Shown here piece by piece: positions 45,388 to 52,473 of a DNA stretch of 64,000 nt. Both the position numbers and the translations under genes were made by a program. Origin of the DNA: Halarchaeum grantii (GTDB lineage Archaea; Halobacteriota; Halobacteria; Halobacteriales; Halobacteriaceae). Every line of letters begins with the position of its first letter. Position 1 is the first letter of the stretch. The notes below the pieces were generated by a model. The model worked only from the letters and a program-made list of their open reading frames with translations. It ran no database searches and was not told where the DNA came from. The stretch covers positions 1 through 64,000 of the forward strand of contig NZ_BMPF01000001.1 of NCBI RefSeq assembly GCF_014647455.2, read 5' to 3'.

Positions 45388-46173
45388 ATGAGCGAGAGCG
45401 ACCACGTGCTCGACCACGTGATGATCCGCGTCGGCGACCTCGAGGAATCGCTGGACTGGTATCGGACGCACCTCGACTACGTCGAGTATTCGCGCTGGGA
45501 GGCCGACACGTTCACGAACGTGAAGCTCGGCCCCGAGGACATGAGCGCGGACGGCGCGCTCCTCGAACTCACGTACAACCACGGCGTCTCCGAGTACGAG
45601 ATGGGCGACGCGTGGGGACACATCGCGGTGCGCGTCGAGGACGTCGAGGAGGCGTACGCGGAGCTGATGGACGAGGGCGTCGAGGACTACCGACCGCCCG
45701 AGGAGAACCCCGGCTACGCGTTCGTGAAGGACCCGGACGGCCACGAGATCGAGATCGTCGAGCGCGACCACGGTGCGAAGTGGAGCCTCGACCACACGAT
45801 GATCCGCGTCGAGGACGCGGACGAAGCCATCGGCTACTGGGCGCGCAAGTGGGAGTACGAGCCCGCGGGCCGCTGGGAGTCCGACACGTTCGCGAACTAC
45901 TTCATGGCCCCGCAGGGCGACCACGAGGACGCCATGACCGTCGAACTCACCTACAACTACGACGGCCGCGAGTACGAACTCGGCGACGCGTGGGGCCACC
46001 TCGCCGCGCGCGTCGGCGACCTCGAGGAGGGCTGGAAGTCCCTGATGGAGCGCGAGTCCGAGGACTACCGCGATCCCGAGTCCTGCGACTGGAACTACGC
46101 GTTCACGAAGGACCCGGACGGCCACGAGATCGAGGTCGTCACCGCCGACGTCGAGAACCGCGTGGGGGAGTAG
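45388..46173 (+). CDS. Tandem VOC/glyoxalase-like protein
   Basis: 261 residues made of two VOC (glyoxalase I/dioxygenase) domains. Domain 1 (about 8-125): LDHVMIRVGDLEESLDWYRT, LELTYNHG, GHIAVRVEDV, YAFVKDPDGHEIEIVE. Domain 2 (about 130-255): LDHTMIRVEDADEAIGYWAR, VELTYNYDG, GHLAARVGDL, YAFTKDPDGHEIEVV. Each domain keeps His/Glu positions of a metal site. Lactoylglutathione lyase-like on sequence; since haloarchaea lack glutathione, substrate is uncertain. Confidence 0.85.
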   Translation: MSESDHVLDHVMIRVGDLEESLDWYRTHLDYVEYSRWEADTFTNVKLGPEDMSADGALLELTYNHGVSEYEMGDAWGHIAVRVEDVEEAYAELMDEGVEDYRPPEENPGYAFVKDPDGHEIEIVERDHGAKWSLDHTMIRVEDADEAIGYWARKWEYEPAGRWESDTFANYFMAPQGDHEDAMTVELTYNYDGREYELGDAWGHLAARVGDLEEGWKSLMERESEDYRDPESCDWNYAFTKDPDGHEIEVVTADVENRVGE

Positions 46174-46295
46174 GCGGGGCGAGCGGGGCGGGACCCGCCG
46201 AACAGCGAACGGGGAGCAACCGCGACCCGTGAGTACCGCGCTCTGCGGTCGGTGGTCACTCGGCGGGCCGATGGGGACTGCCGGCGTGCCTGCGC

Positions 46296-46571
46296 CTACG
46301 GCTCGATGTGTGAGCGAACCCAGTTCGTCTGGCGCTCGAGCCACTCGCGACCGGCGTCGGTCATGACGTAGGCGTTCGTTCGGCCGTCCGCGTGGTGTTT
46401 CTCGACGAAGCCGCGTTCGCAGAGCGAGTCGAGGTGGTGGTAGAGTTGCTCGCTGCGAATCGTGGCGTCGTGATACTCCTCCAGTTCCCGTTTGATGTCC
46501 TGCCCGCACGGGTCGCCGTAGTCGGCGACAAGGACGAGCATCTCGCGCTGCAGGGCGTGGAGCGTCCGCAT
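46296..46571 (-). CDS. PadR-family transcriptional regulator
   Basis: 91-residue winged HTH: LHALQREMLVLVADYGDPCG, IKRELEEYHDATIRSEQLYH, HLDSLCERGFVEKHHADGRT, NAYVMTDAGREWLERQTNW. This is the short PadR form with just the DNA-binding domain. A TATA-like CCGTATTTAGCG lies 75-85 bp upstream on the minus strand. Ligand and targets unknown. Confidence 0.88.
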   Translation of the reverse strand: MRTLHALQREMLVLVADYGDPCGQDIKRELEEYHDATIRSEQLYHHLDSLCERGFVEKHHADGRTNAYVMTDAGREWLERQTNWVRSHIEP

Positions 46572-46675
46572 CGACTACTGGATAGCCCCGCGTCGTAATC
46601 AACCTGTTGCGACTGGCGGCATTTCCGGGCCCCGCGAACCCCGCTAAATACGGTAGCGTGTGACAGTGTGTCGAA

Positions 46676-47476
46676 TTACTCGGGGAGGAGGTCGTCGGGA
46701 GCGCCGGCGAGACCGGCGAGGGCGTCGGCCTCGACGTGGTGGAGGTCGCCCGGGACGACGAGCATGTGGAGGGGGGCACCGAACGACTCGTCGGCGAGGC
46801 GGTCGAGGCGGTCGGCGCGCACCACGGGGTCGGGGCTGCCGGCGCGCGCGACGACGACGCCGAGCGCGTCCGGGTCCCACGCCTCCGCGAGCAGGCCCGC
46901 CGCGTAGTCCGCGCTCATGTACTCCTCGAAGTCGGGGTCCTCGCCCTCGGGCCCGCGTCCGACCTTGATGTCGAGGTAACAGAGCGTGTGGAGTCCGCGT
47001 TCGCGGTTGTCCTCGAGCGTCGCGATGACCGAGTCGGGAACGACGTCCGCGCCGTGCGCCCACTCGAAGGGGAGCGTCGTCGCCTTCCCGAAGCGGTAGT
47101 TCTGGAGTCCCGTGAGCGACGAGGCCGCGGACTCGGCCGTCGGCGCGTGGATCACGCGCGTCTCGATGCCGCGCTCGTGCGCGCGGAGTCGGAGGTCGAC
47201 GTGCGTCGTCGAGATCATGGTGTCGCCGGCGGTGAGGAAGACGGCGTCACCGGCTTCGGCGGCGTCGAGGATCCGCTCGGGGTGCTGTTCGACGCCCGCG
47301 CGGTCGCGGACCTCGATATCGGTGTCGTGGTAGGCTTCGAGGTCCGAGACGTCCGCGCCGACGAGATGGCTCGTGTAGAACTCCGCGAACGCCCGGTCCG
47401 CGGCGGCGATGGCGTCGCGCCCCTCGACGGTCACCGAGGACTCGTCGTAGAGGCCGAGGCCGACGAACGTGAGCAT
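46676..47476 (-). CDS. dphB: Diphthine synthase
   Basis: 266 residues, SAM-dependent methyltransferase of diphthamide synthesis on translation elongation factor 2. MLTFVGLGLYDESSVTVEGR, VFLTAGDTMISTTHVDLRLR, ESAASSLTGLQNYRFGKATT (SAM-binding loop), TLCYLDIKV and VVVARAGSPDPVVRADRL are all family phrases. The ATG at 47476 begins directly at the conserved strand. Divergent from trm5 over 91 bp. Confidence 0.95.
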   Translation of the reverse strand: MLTFVGLGLYDESSVTVEGRDAIAAADRAFAEFYTSHLVGADVSDLEAYHDTDIEVRDRAGVEQHPERILDAAEAGDAVFLTAGDTMISTTHVDLRLRAHERGIETRVIHAPTAESAASSLTGLQNYRFGKATTLPFEWAHGADVVPDSVIATLEDNRERGLHTLCYLDIKVGRGPEGEDPDFEEYMSADYAAGLLAEAWDPDALGVVVARAGSPDPVVRADRLDRLADESFGAPLHMLVVPGDLHHVEADALAGLAGAPDDLLPE

Positions 47477-47567
47477 ACGCGTCACTGGGTCGGCGGCGCG
47501 GATACGGGTTTCGTTGCGCTCGCGCGCGAACGCCAGCGGTAAGGCCGTCCGCGCCCTTTTCGTTCGC

Positions 47568-48623
47568 ATGCACGCGCCCTGCGTCCGCGTCCCGACCGAC
47601 GCGGGCGAGCGGACCCGCAAGCGCCTCGCGGACGCCGACCTCGTCGACGAGACGCTCGATATCGCCGTCGCGGACGGCAGCCTCTATATCCCGGTGAGCG
47701 ACCGTGAGGCCGTCCCGGACGACCTCGCAGTCGTCGAGCACGACGTCCCCGAGCGCGAGACGCAGACGACGCCCGCCGACCTGCTGGGCTTCGAGCCGTC
47801 CTACGAACGCCTCGGCGACGTCGTCATCCTCGACGAGGACGACCCGGCGCGCGCCGCCCGCATCGCGGACGCCGTCGTCGAATCGGACGTCCGCGCCCGG
47901 AGCGTCGTCGACCGCGCCTCGAAAGTGAAGGGCGAGACCCGCGTGCGCGACTGGGACGTCCTCGCGTTCGAGGGCGACGAGCCGGCATCGCGCTCGCCGA
48001 CGGCGACCGTCCACCGCGAGTACGGTTGTGAGTTCGCGCTCGACATCGCCGACGTCTACTTCTCGCCGCGGCTCGCGACCGAACGCCACCGCGTCGTCCA
48101 GCAGGTGGGCGAGGGCGAGCACGCCTTCGATATGTTCGCCGGCGTGGGCCCCTACGCGATACCGATGGCGAAGGCCGGCGCGGAGGTCGTCGCCACCGAC
48201 ATCAACGAGACCGCCATCGACTACCTCCGCGAGAACGCCGCACGCAACGGCGTCGCCGACCGGATCACCGCCTACGCGGGCGACGTCCGTGACCTCGTCT
48301 CGAGCACGGCAGGCGGGGAGCGGGCCGACGGAGGTCGAGAAGCGGTCGAGACGTACGACGGGTGGGCCGACCGCCTCGTCATGAACCTCCCGCACACCGC
48401 CGACGAGTTCCTCGACACCGCCGTCGCGCTCGCCGGCGAGGAGTGCGTCCTCCACTACTACGACATCCAGCACGAGGACGACCGCTACGCGCCCGGCGAG
48501 GCCGCGATTCGCGCCGCCGCCGAGCCCGAGTACGAGGTGTCCGTCGAGACGCGCCACACCGTCCGCTCCTACGCGCCCCACGAGTACAACGTCTGTCTCG
48601 ACGTCCGGCTACGGCGAGCCTGA
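47568..48623 (+). CDS. trm5: tRNA (guanine37-N1)-methyltransferase, Trm5 type
   Basis: 351 residues. An N-terminal recognition domain (CVRVPTDAGERTRKRLADAD, YIPVSDREAVP), then the Rossmann methyltransferase: FALDIADVYFSPRLATERHR, FDMFAGVGPYAIPMAKAGAE (SAM motif), VVATDINETAIDYLRENAAR and NLPHTADEFLDTAV with the catalytic NLP. C-terminal SYAPHEYNVCLDVRLRR. Methylates G37 of tRNA and provides m1G for wyosine-type derivatives. Confidence 0.94.
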   Translation: MHAPCVRVPTDAGERTRKRLADADLVDETLDIAVADGSLYIPVSDREAVPDDLAVVEHDVPERETQTTPADLLGFEPSYERLGDVVILDEDDPARAARIADAVVESDVRARSVVDRASKVKGETRVRDWDVLAFEGDEPASRSPTATVHREYGCEFALDIADVYFSPRLATERHRVVQQVGEGEHAFDMFAGVGPYAIPMAKAGAEVVATDINETAIDYLRENAARNGVADRITAYAGDVRDLVSSTAGGERADGGREAVETYDGWADRLVMNLPHTADEFLDTAVALAGEECVLHYYDIQHEDDRYAPGEAAIRAAAEPEYEVSVETRHTVRSYAPHEYNVCLDVRLRRA

Positions 48624-48747
48624 GCGCGCGACCGGGAGCGGGGTCCGTCCCGCCGATGCGATCCGATTCGCAAGCCTTATTTCTCCCATGCGGCTACGAG
48701 GTAGTGCACACACGGTGCCTGACGTCGTGGAGGCAGGCATAGTGCGC

Positions 48748-48820
48748 GCCGGTGTAGCTCAGCTGGCAGAGCGATTCCTTCGTAAGGAATAGGTCGAGGG
48801 TTCAAATCCCTCCACCGGCT
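48748..48820 (+). tRNA. tRNA-Thr (anticodon CGT)
   Basis: Acceptor stem GCCGGTG/CACCGGC, D arm GCTC/GAGC, anticodon arm ATTCC-TTCGTAA-GGAAT giving CGT (ACG codons), T arm GAGGG TTCAAAT CCCTC. No intron, CCA not encoded. A TATA-like CCTTATTTC lies about 70 bp upstream. It borders the left end of the replication origin region. Confidence 0.98.
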
Positions 48821-48877
48821 CTTCTCCGTTTCACCGTCTCTGTTAGCGGCGCCTCCGTCATTCCCGGCTGTTTCTTC

Positions 48878-48898
48878 GAAACGGTTGCAACAGTAGGG
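48878..48898 (+). repeat. Degenerate ORB-like element
   Basis: GAAACGGTTGCAACAGTAGG shares GAAAC, TTGCA and the G-rich end with the consensus but lacks the ACACTTGC core. It lies 58 bp after tRNA-Thr. Orientation opposite to its left-arm neighbours. Confidence 0.35.
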
Positions 48899-49030
48899 AG
48901 TCAGCTCTGCTCAGTGGCGGGCGACGCGTCTCGCAACGACCGGTGCGTTCTCGTGGAAGCCGCTGATGCACCCGCCGTCGACGTGGTCGGACAGATCCGT
49001 TGCGGCGAGGGGCGAGACGTGACCAGCACC

Positions 49031-49055
49031 CACACCCCACCGTTGCAAGTGTTCC
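49031..49055 (-). repeat. ORB-like element, left arm copy 1
   Basis: Minus strand reads GGAACACTTGCAACGGTGG followed by GGTGTG. Full match to the core apart from AAC in place of AGC. Confidence 0.75.
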
Positions 49056-49090
49056 ATCCATTCTGTCTGGTGGGACGAGCGGGCGGTGGC

Positions 49091-49118
49091 CCCACACACC
49101 ACCGCTGCAAGTGTTTCG
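49091..49118 (-). repeat. ORB-like element, left arm copy 2
   Basis: Minus strand reads GAAACACTTGCAGCGGTGG then TGTGTGGG, an exact consensus copy. It is 60 bp from copy 1 and directly precedes the G-rich tract. Confidence 0.8.
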
Positions 49119-49130
49119 CGGTGTGCCGGT

Positions 49131-49173
49131 GGGGGAGGGGATGGGGTGGGTGAGGGATGGGGATGACCGGGGG
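49131..49173 (+). other. G-quadruplex-type G-rich tract in the origin
   Basis: Seven runs of three to five G (at 49131, 49137, 49143, 49148, 49154, 49159, 49169) separated by loops of one to six bases, all on the plus strand. This satisfies the usual four-run G-quadruplex rule several times over. Confidence 0.65.
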
Positions 49174-49251
49174 TGCGAGCCCGACCGTCGGCCGGGGTGG
49201 CCGGAAGCGCGACGGGGCCACCGACTAGCTCGTCGGCACGAGTCCGGGGGA

Positions 49252-49278
49252 GGGGGACACCACCGCTGCAAGTGTTCC
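49252..49278 (-). repeat. ORB-like element, left arm copy 3
   Basis: Minus strand reads GGAACACTTGCAGCGGTGG then TGTCCCCC. The core is exact but the tail is C-rich instead of G-rich, the only such copy. Confidence 0.75.
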
Positions 49279-49425
49279 GCGACGAGGAGGGGGCCACGGA
49301 AATCGGTGGTGACGTCGAGCGCGGACCTCGATGCCGACCGCGGAGCGGCCGACGGGGCGCTGAAGAGGCGTATTACGGTGGACACCGATCACTGCTTGGA
49401 TTCCGTTCGTTCCCCTGTCTCTTCT

Positions 49426-49510
49426 CTAGCTAGTTGCTAGCTAGTACTAGTAGTGCTAGTAGTAGCATTTATCACCGGTACACAAAGATTGATTCATATG
49501 CTAGATTCGT
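49426..49510. other. AT-rich CTAG-dense patch, candidate duplex-unwinding element
   Basis: About 85 bp with much lower GC than the surroundings. It holds seven CTAG tetranucleotides, several overlapping as CTAGCTAG and ACTAGTAGTGCTAGTAGTAG. CTAG is otherwise rare in this window. It lies inside the two ORB arms, between left copy 3 and the end of orc1/cdc6, where a melting region would be expected. Confidence 0.5.
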
Positions 49511-49663
49511 TACGGCGCACTCCGAGTTCGTCTTGCGTCCTCCGGCCGATTGTCACGGACCCGGGTCCGTTTCTCCGTGTCGAACGCGGGTCGAGAAGAT
49601 AGTTCGGGTGGTCTCGATGTCTCCGTCGTCGTGTCGGTTGTCCGTCTCGGGGCGGGCGCGTGT

Positions 49664-50917
49664 TCAGGTCGGGTCGGTCGGATCGAGGAGGCCCTGTCGC
49701 TCGGCGGCCGCGCGGAGGTGGTCGGTCTTGAGGTTCTGCGTTATCGCGAGGCCGTCGAGCGTCGTCACGACGGCGTCGACCGCGACACCGAGCTCGTATT
49801 CGTAGTACGCGCCGCCGCTACGCCCCTCGTTTCGTTCGTGGCGCTTCAGGATGCCGAGCATCACGAGGTCGGAGAGGTGGGCGTGGAGGCTCCGCATCGC
49901 GAGCGGGTCGTGGCCGGTCGCTTCGGCGACCTCCTCGTAGCGGTCGTAGATCGTCTGACGGCGCACCGGCATCTCCTCACCGAACACCGTCAGGTAGGTG
50001 ATCGTGTAGAGGGTGAGGTGGTCGTGGCTCGTCAGGTCCTTCATCGATTCTTCTATCTGGCGCTTCTCGAGGCGCGAGCGCGCGTCTCGTACGTGCTCCT
50101 CGGTGACGCGCCGGTCGTCGCGACGCCGCGCGAGGTCACCTGCCTCGAAGAGGAGATCGAGGGCTTGCCGGGCGCTTCCCCGGTCCTGGGCGGCGAGCGC
50201 CGAGCAGAGCGGGACGACGTCCTCGGAGAGCACGCCGTCGCGGAAGGCGAGGTCGGAGCGCTTCTCGAGGATGTTCCGGAGTTCGTTCCCGTCGTAGGGC
50301 GGGAAGTGGATCTCGCGCTCGCAGAGCGTGTCCTCGACGCGCGGGTCGAGTTGCTCGCGGAACTTGAAGTCGTTCGAGATGCCGATGATGCCGACTTTGG
50401 CGTCGTGGAGGTTCTCGTTCGAGCGGGCACGCGGGATCTGGTAGAGGAGGCTATCGTCGTCGCCGATGTAGTCGATCTCGTCGAGGACGACGAGGATGGT
50501 GCCGCCAACCGTCTCCAATTCCTCCCACAGCATGTCGTAGACGGCGTCGCGCGGATAGCCCGTCGTCGAAATCTCCTCGCCGTCCTCGCGGAGCTCGTTC
50601 ACGAGGTTCACGGCGACGCGGTAGGAGGAGGTGAGGTGCTCGCAGTTGAGGTAGACCGTCGTGATGTCGAGGTCGTCGTAGCGTTCGGCGTCGCGTTCGA
50701 GGTGCGAGAGGAGGTACTTCGTGGCCACGGTCTTCCCGACGCCGGTCTTCCCGTAGAGGAAGATGTTGCGGGGTTGTTTACCGTTGATGACGGGTTGGAA
50801 GTACGCCTTGTACTCCTCGAGTTCCTCGTCGCGCTCCTCGATGCGCTCCGGTTGGTAGTCATCGCGGAGCACGTCCTCGTCGGCGAAGATGGCGTGCGTC
50901 CGCTCGAAGACCGTCAT
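49664..50917 (-). CDS. orc1: Orc1/Cdc6-family replication initiator
   Basis: 417-residue AAA+ initiator. Walker A GKTGVGKT at 56-63, Walker B LVVLDEID (about 142-149), sensor 1 GISND near 179-183, sensor 2 GSARQAL at 247-253, and a C-terminal winged helix (SHDHLTLYTITYLTVFGEEM, MRSLHAHLSDLVMLGILKRH). Binds ORB repeats and loads MCM. The start ATG 50917 has TATA-like GTTTTAACC 28 bp upstream; codons further upstream encode a Gln-Thr repeat from tandem DNA repeats and are not used. Paralog number (orc1, orc2 and so on) cannot be decided. Confidence 0.95.
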   Translation of the reverse strand: MTVFERTHAIFADEDVLRDDYQPERIEERDEELEEYKAYFQPVINGKQPRNIFLYGKTGVGKTVATKYLLSHLERDAERYDDLDITTVYLNCEHLTSSYRVAVNLVNELREDGEEISTTGYPRDAVYDMLWEELETVGGTILVVLDEIDYIGDDDSLLYQIPRARSNENLHDAKVGIIGISNDFKFREQLDPRVEDTLCEREIHFPPYDGNELRNILEKRSDLAFRDGVLSEDVVPLCSALAAQDRGSARQALDLLFEAGDLARRRDDRRVTEEHVRDARSRLEKRQIEESMKDLTSHDHLTLYTITYLTVFGEEMPVRRQTIYDRYEEVAEATGHDPLAMRSLHAHLSDLVMLGILKRHERNEGRSGGAYYEYELGVAVDAVVTTLDGLAITQNLKTDHLRAAAERQGLLDPTDPT

Positions 50918-50937
50918 GGACACCGGGTAGTCGCCCC

Positions 50938-50969
50938 CTTCGGTTAAAACCCACCGATGCGAGTGTTGC
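50938..50969 (-). promoter_or_regulatory. orc1/cdc6 promoter overlapping a weak ORB-like half-site
   Basis: On the minus strand CAACACTCGCATCGGTGGG runs straight into TTTTAACCG, which is 28 bp before the ATG. The first part matches the origin element at GTG-rich positions (ACACT.GCA.CGGTGG), so the initiator could bind over its own promoter. Confidence 0.45.
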
Positions 50970-50999
50970 GTCTGTTGCACCTGTTGCGTCTGTTGTGCG
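50964..50999 (+). repeat. Four 9-bp tandem repeats upstream of orc1/cdc6
   Basis: Units TGTTGCGTC, TGTTGCACC, TGTTGCGTC and TGTTGTGCG follow each other without gaps, 47-82 bp upstream of the initiator start. Units 1 and 3 are identical. Confidence 0.8.
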
Positions 51000-51049
51000 C
51001 GTGGGCCGGTGTGGCGCTGTGCGCCCGCTCCTACCCGTGCCGTCGGGGT

Positions 51050-51078
51050 GAAACACTTGCAGCGGTGGTGTGTGGGGG
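51050..51078 (+). repeat. ORB-like element, right arm copy 1
   Basis: GAAACACTTGCAGCGGTGG then TGTGTGGGGG, exact consensus with full G tail. Confidence 0.8.
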
Positions 51079-51181
51079 TGTCGCGCGTCCGCGTCGGCGA
51101 CGCGGTGGTTCCCCATTGTCCCCGCCTGTTGCCCACGGGTGCACGGCGGTAGTCGTCCGCCACCCCTGCCCTCGTTCGGCA

Positions 51182-51209
51182 GAACACTTGCAGTAGTGGT
51201 GTGTGGGGG
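51182..51209 (+). repeat. ORB-like element, right arm copy 2
   Basis: GAACACTTGCAGTAGTGG then TGTGTGGGGG; two changes in the CGG block, tail intact. Confidence 0.78.
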
Positions 51210-51252
51210 TCACCTGCTCGACCGGCCGCCCCCACTCCCGCCGCTTCGCACC

Positions 51253-51280
51253 GGAACACTTGCAGCGGTGGTGTGTGTGG
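51253..51280 (+). repeat. ORB-like element, right arm copy 3
   Basis: GGAACACTTGCAGCGGTGG then TGTGTGTGG; exact core with a slightly altered tail. Confidence 0.8.
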
Positions 51281-51311
51281 GCCACCGTCCATCGGCCCCT
51301 CCTGCGTCGCG

Positions 51312-51340
51312 AAACACTTGCAGCAGTGGTGTGTGGGGGC
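51312..51340 (+). repeat. ORB-like element, right arm copy 4
   Basis: GAAACACTTGCAGCAGTGG then TGTGTGGGGG, ending 3 bp before the stop codon of the nuclease gene. This is the outermost right copy. Confidence 0.8.
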
Positions 51341-51343
51341 GGC

Positions 51344-52360
51344 CTACGCGTACGTGTGGCGCGCGAGTAGGGTGTCGTTCGCCGACCGGACGATGACCGT
51401 ATCGCCGCCGTTGTTCCAGATCGGCCGCTCGCTCCCCCAGTAGTACTCCTCCGCCGTATCGTCGCCGCTCCCGGTGTGGAGCGTGAGCGACGCACCGGCG
51501 TCGAGCGTCGCGCCTGTCGGGAACGTGTAGGTGTGGCCCGCCTCATCCGCGACCGTCGCGCCGCCGAGGTCGATTCCGGCGTCCCCCCCGTTCCGCAGCA
51601 CGACGTACTCGTCGTTCAGGTTGTCGCCGTCCGGGCCCGCCGCGTCGGCGTGGACGGACGCGACGGCGAGGGGACTCGCGTCGCCTGCGGTGTCGGTCGA
51701 CGTGCGGTCCTCCGTTCCGTCGTCGGTAGCTCCGCCGTCAGCCCCGTCAGCCCCGCACTGCCAGAGGCCCGAGCGCGCGTCGTAGGCGGTGTCGGCCGCG
51801 TCGAGGAACGTCGCCTTCCGCGAGAAGTCGCTCGCCGTGTAGACGCGCGCGAGGCCGCGCTCGACGAGCGCGTAGTTCTGGTTCGTCCCGTTCGCGTAGA
51901 CGTACGCGAGCAGGCGGCCGTAGTAGCCACGGCGGTCGGTGTTCGGGTCGAACGCGAGCGTCACCCGCGCGCCGTCGAGGCGCTTCGTGTAGTCGCTCGC
52001 GCGGTGTCCCCACGACCGCAGGCAGTCGCGGGTCGCGGACGTGTTCGCCATTCCCCGGAACTCCGCCGGCGTGTTCCGCACCCACACCTCCGGGGTGTCG
52101 ACGCCGACGAGTCGGACGGTCTCCGTTGTCCCGTTCGCCAGTCGGACGTCCACCGTGTCGCCGTCCGCGACGTCGACGACCGTCGCGTTCAGCGTCTCGC
52201 CTTGCGGTGCGAGCGCCGTGTCGTTCGCGCCCGCGCCAGTCACTCCGGTGCTCCGCGTCGCGTCCGTCCCGCCCGTCGCCGGCGGCGACCCGACCGCGCC
52301 ACAGCCCGCGAGCGCGCAGAGGGCGCAGAGGGCGACCGCGAGAAGCGTCCGTCTGTTCAC
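51344..52360 (-). CDS. Secreted lipoprotein: thermonuclease plus lamin-tail domain
   Basis: 338 residues from GTG 52360. Signal TLLAVALCALCALAGC with lipobox LAGC (lipidated Cys 20). Residues about 55-190 are an SNase/thermonuclease domain: VDVADGDTVDVRLANG, VRLVGVDTPEV (catalytic Arg/Asp), NTDRRGYYGRLLAYVY, YALVERGLARVY. Residues about 230-338 are a lamin-tail domain: LNDEYVVLRNGGDAGIDLGG, GHTYTFPTGATLDAGASLTL, IWNNGGDTVIVRSANDTLL. Likely attacks extracellular nucleic acid at the membrane surface. It ends against the origin repeats. Confidence 0.9.
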   Translation of the reverse strand: MNRRTLLAVALCALCALAGCGAVGSPPATGGTDATRSTGVTGAGANDTALAPQGETLNATVVDVADGDTVDVRLANGTTETVRLVGVDTPEVWVRNTPAEFRGMANTSATRDCLRSWGHRASDYTKRLDGARVTLAFDPNTDRRGYYGRLLAYVYANGTNQNYALVERGLARVYTASDFSRKATFLDAADTAYDARSGLWQCGADGADGGATDDGTEDRTSTDTAGDASPLAVASVHADAAGPDGDNLNDEYVVLRNGGDAGIDLGGATVADEAGHTYTFPTGATLDAGASLTLHTGSGDDTAEEYYWGSERPIWNNGGDTVIVRSANDTLLARHTYA

Positions 52361-52473
52361 TCCCGGTCGTTCTGCCGCGTGAGCCTTAACCCCCCGGCTA
52401 TCGGCCGCTCGTCTCACCCGCCGCCTCGCCTCGTTCACACCCGATCGTGGCGTCGCTCGTCCGCGCGGCACCC

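Larger units (their letters stand above)
48821..51343. other. Replication origin region with flanking ORB-like repeats and orc1/cdc6
   Basis: The 840-bp gap left of orc1/cdc6 and the 426-bp gap right of it carry no protein gene but are full of one repeated element, core ACACTTGCAGCGGTGGTG. Strong copies: three on the left (minus orientation, G-tails leftward) and four on the right (plus orientation, G-tails rightward), with weak copies at 48878 and 50948. Between them lie an AT-rich, CTAG-dense patch (49426-49510) and the initiator gene. The inverted arrangement around an initiator gene is the hallmark of archaeal orc/cdc6-adjacent origins. Confidence 0.85.

Noticed and set aside
42657-46232. 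Very long plus-strand open frame of 1191 codons
   Set aside because: It runs antisense to rpl11 and out of frame through the DRG, TIGR04206 and VOC genes, all of which have clear family signatures. The translation is Arg/Pro/Ala-rich, the usual shadow of high-GC coding DNA.
49498-49602. 34-codon ORF with a TATA-like box in the origin
   Set aside because: Uses rare codons (CTA, TTA, AGA AGA) and has no protein-like features. Kept only as a possible transcript start in the findings, not annotated as a gene.
49031-51340. Repeated elements considered as a CRISPR array
   Set aside because: Copies are unequal in spacing (59-161 bp within arms), inverted between arms, and split by the orc1/cdc6 gene. 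There are no cas genes. They fit origin repeats.
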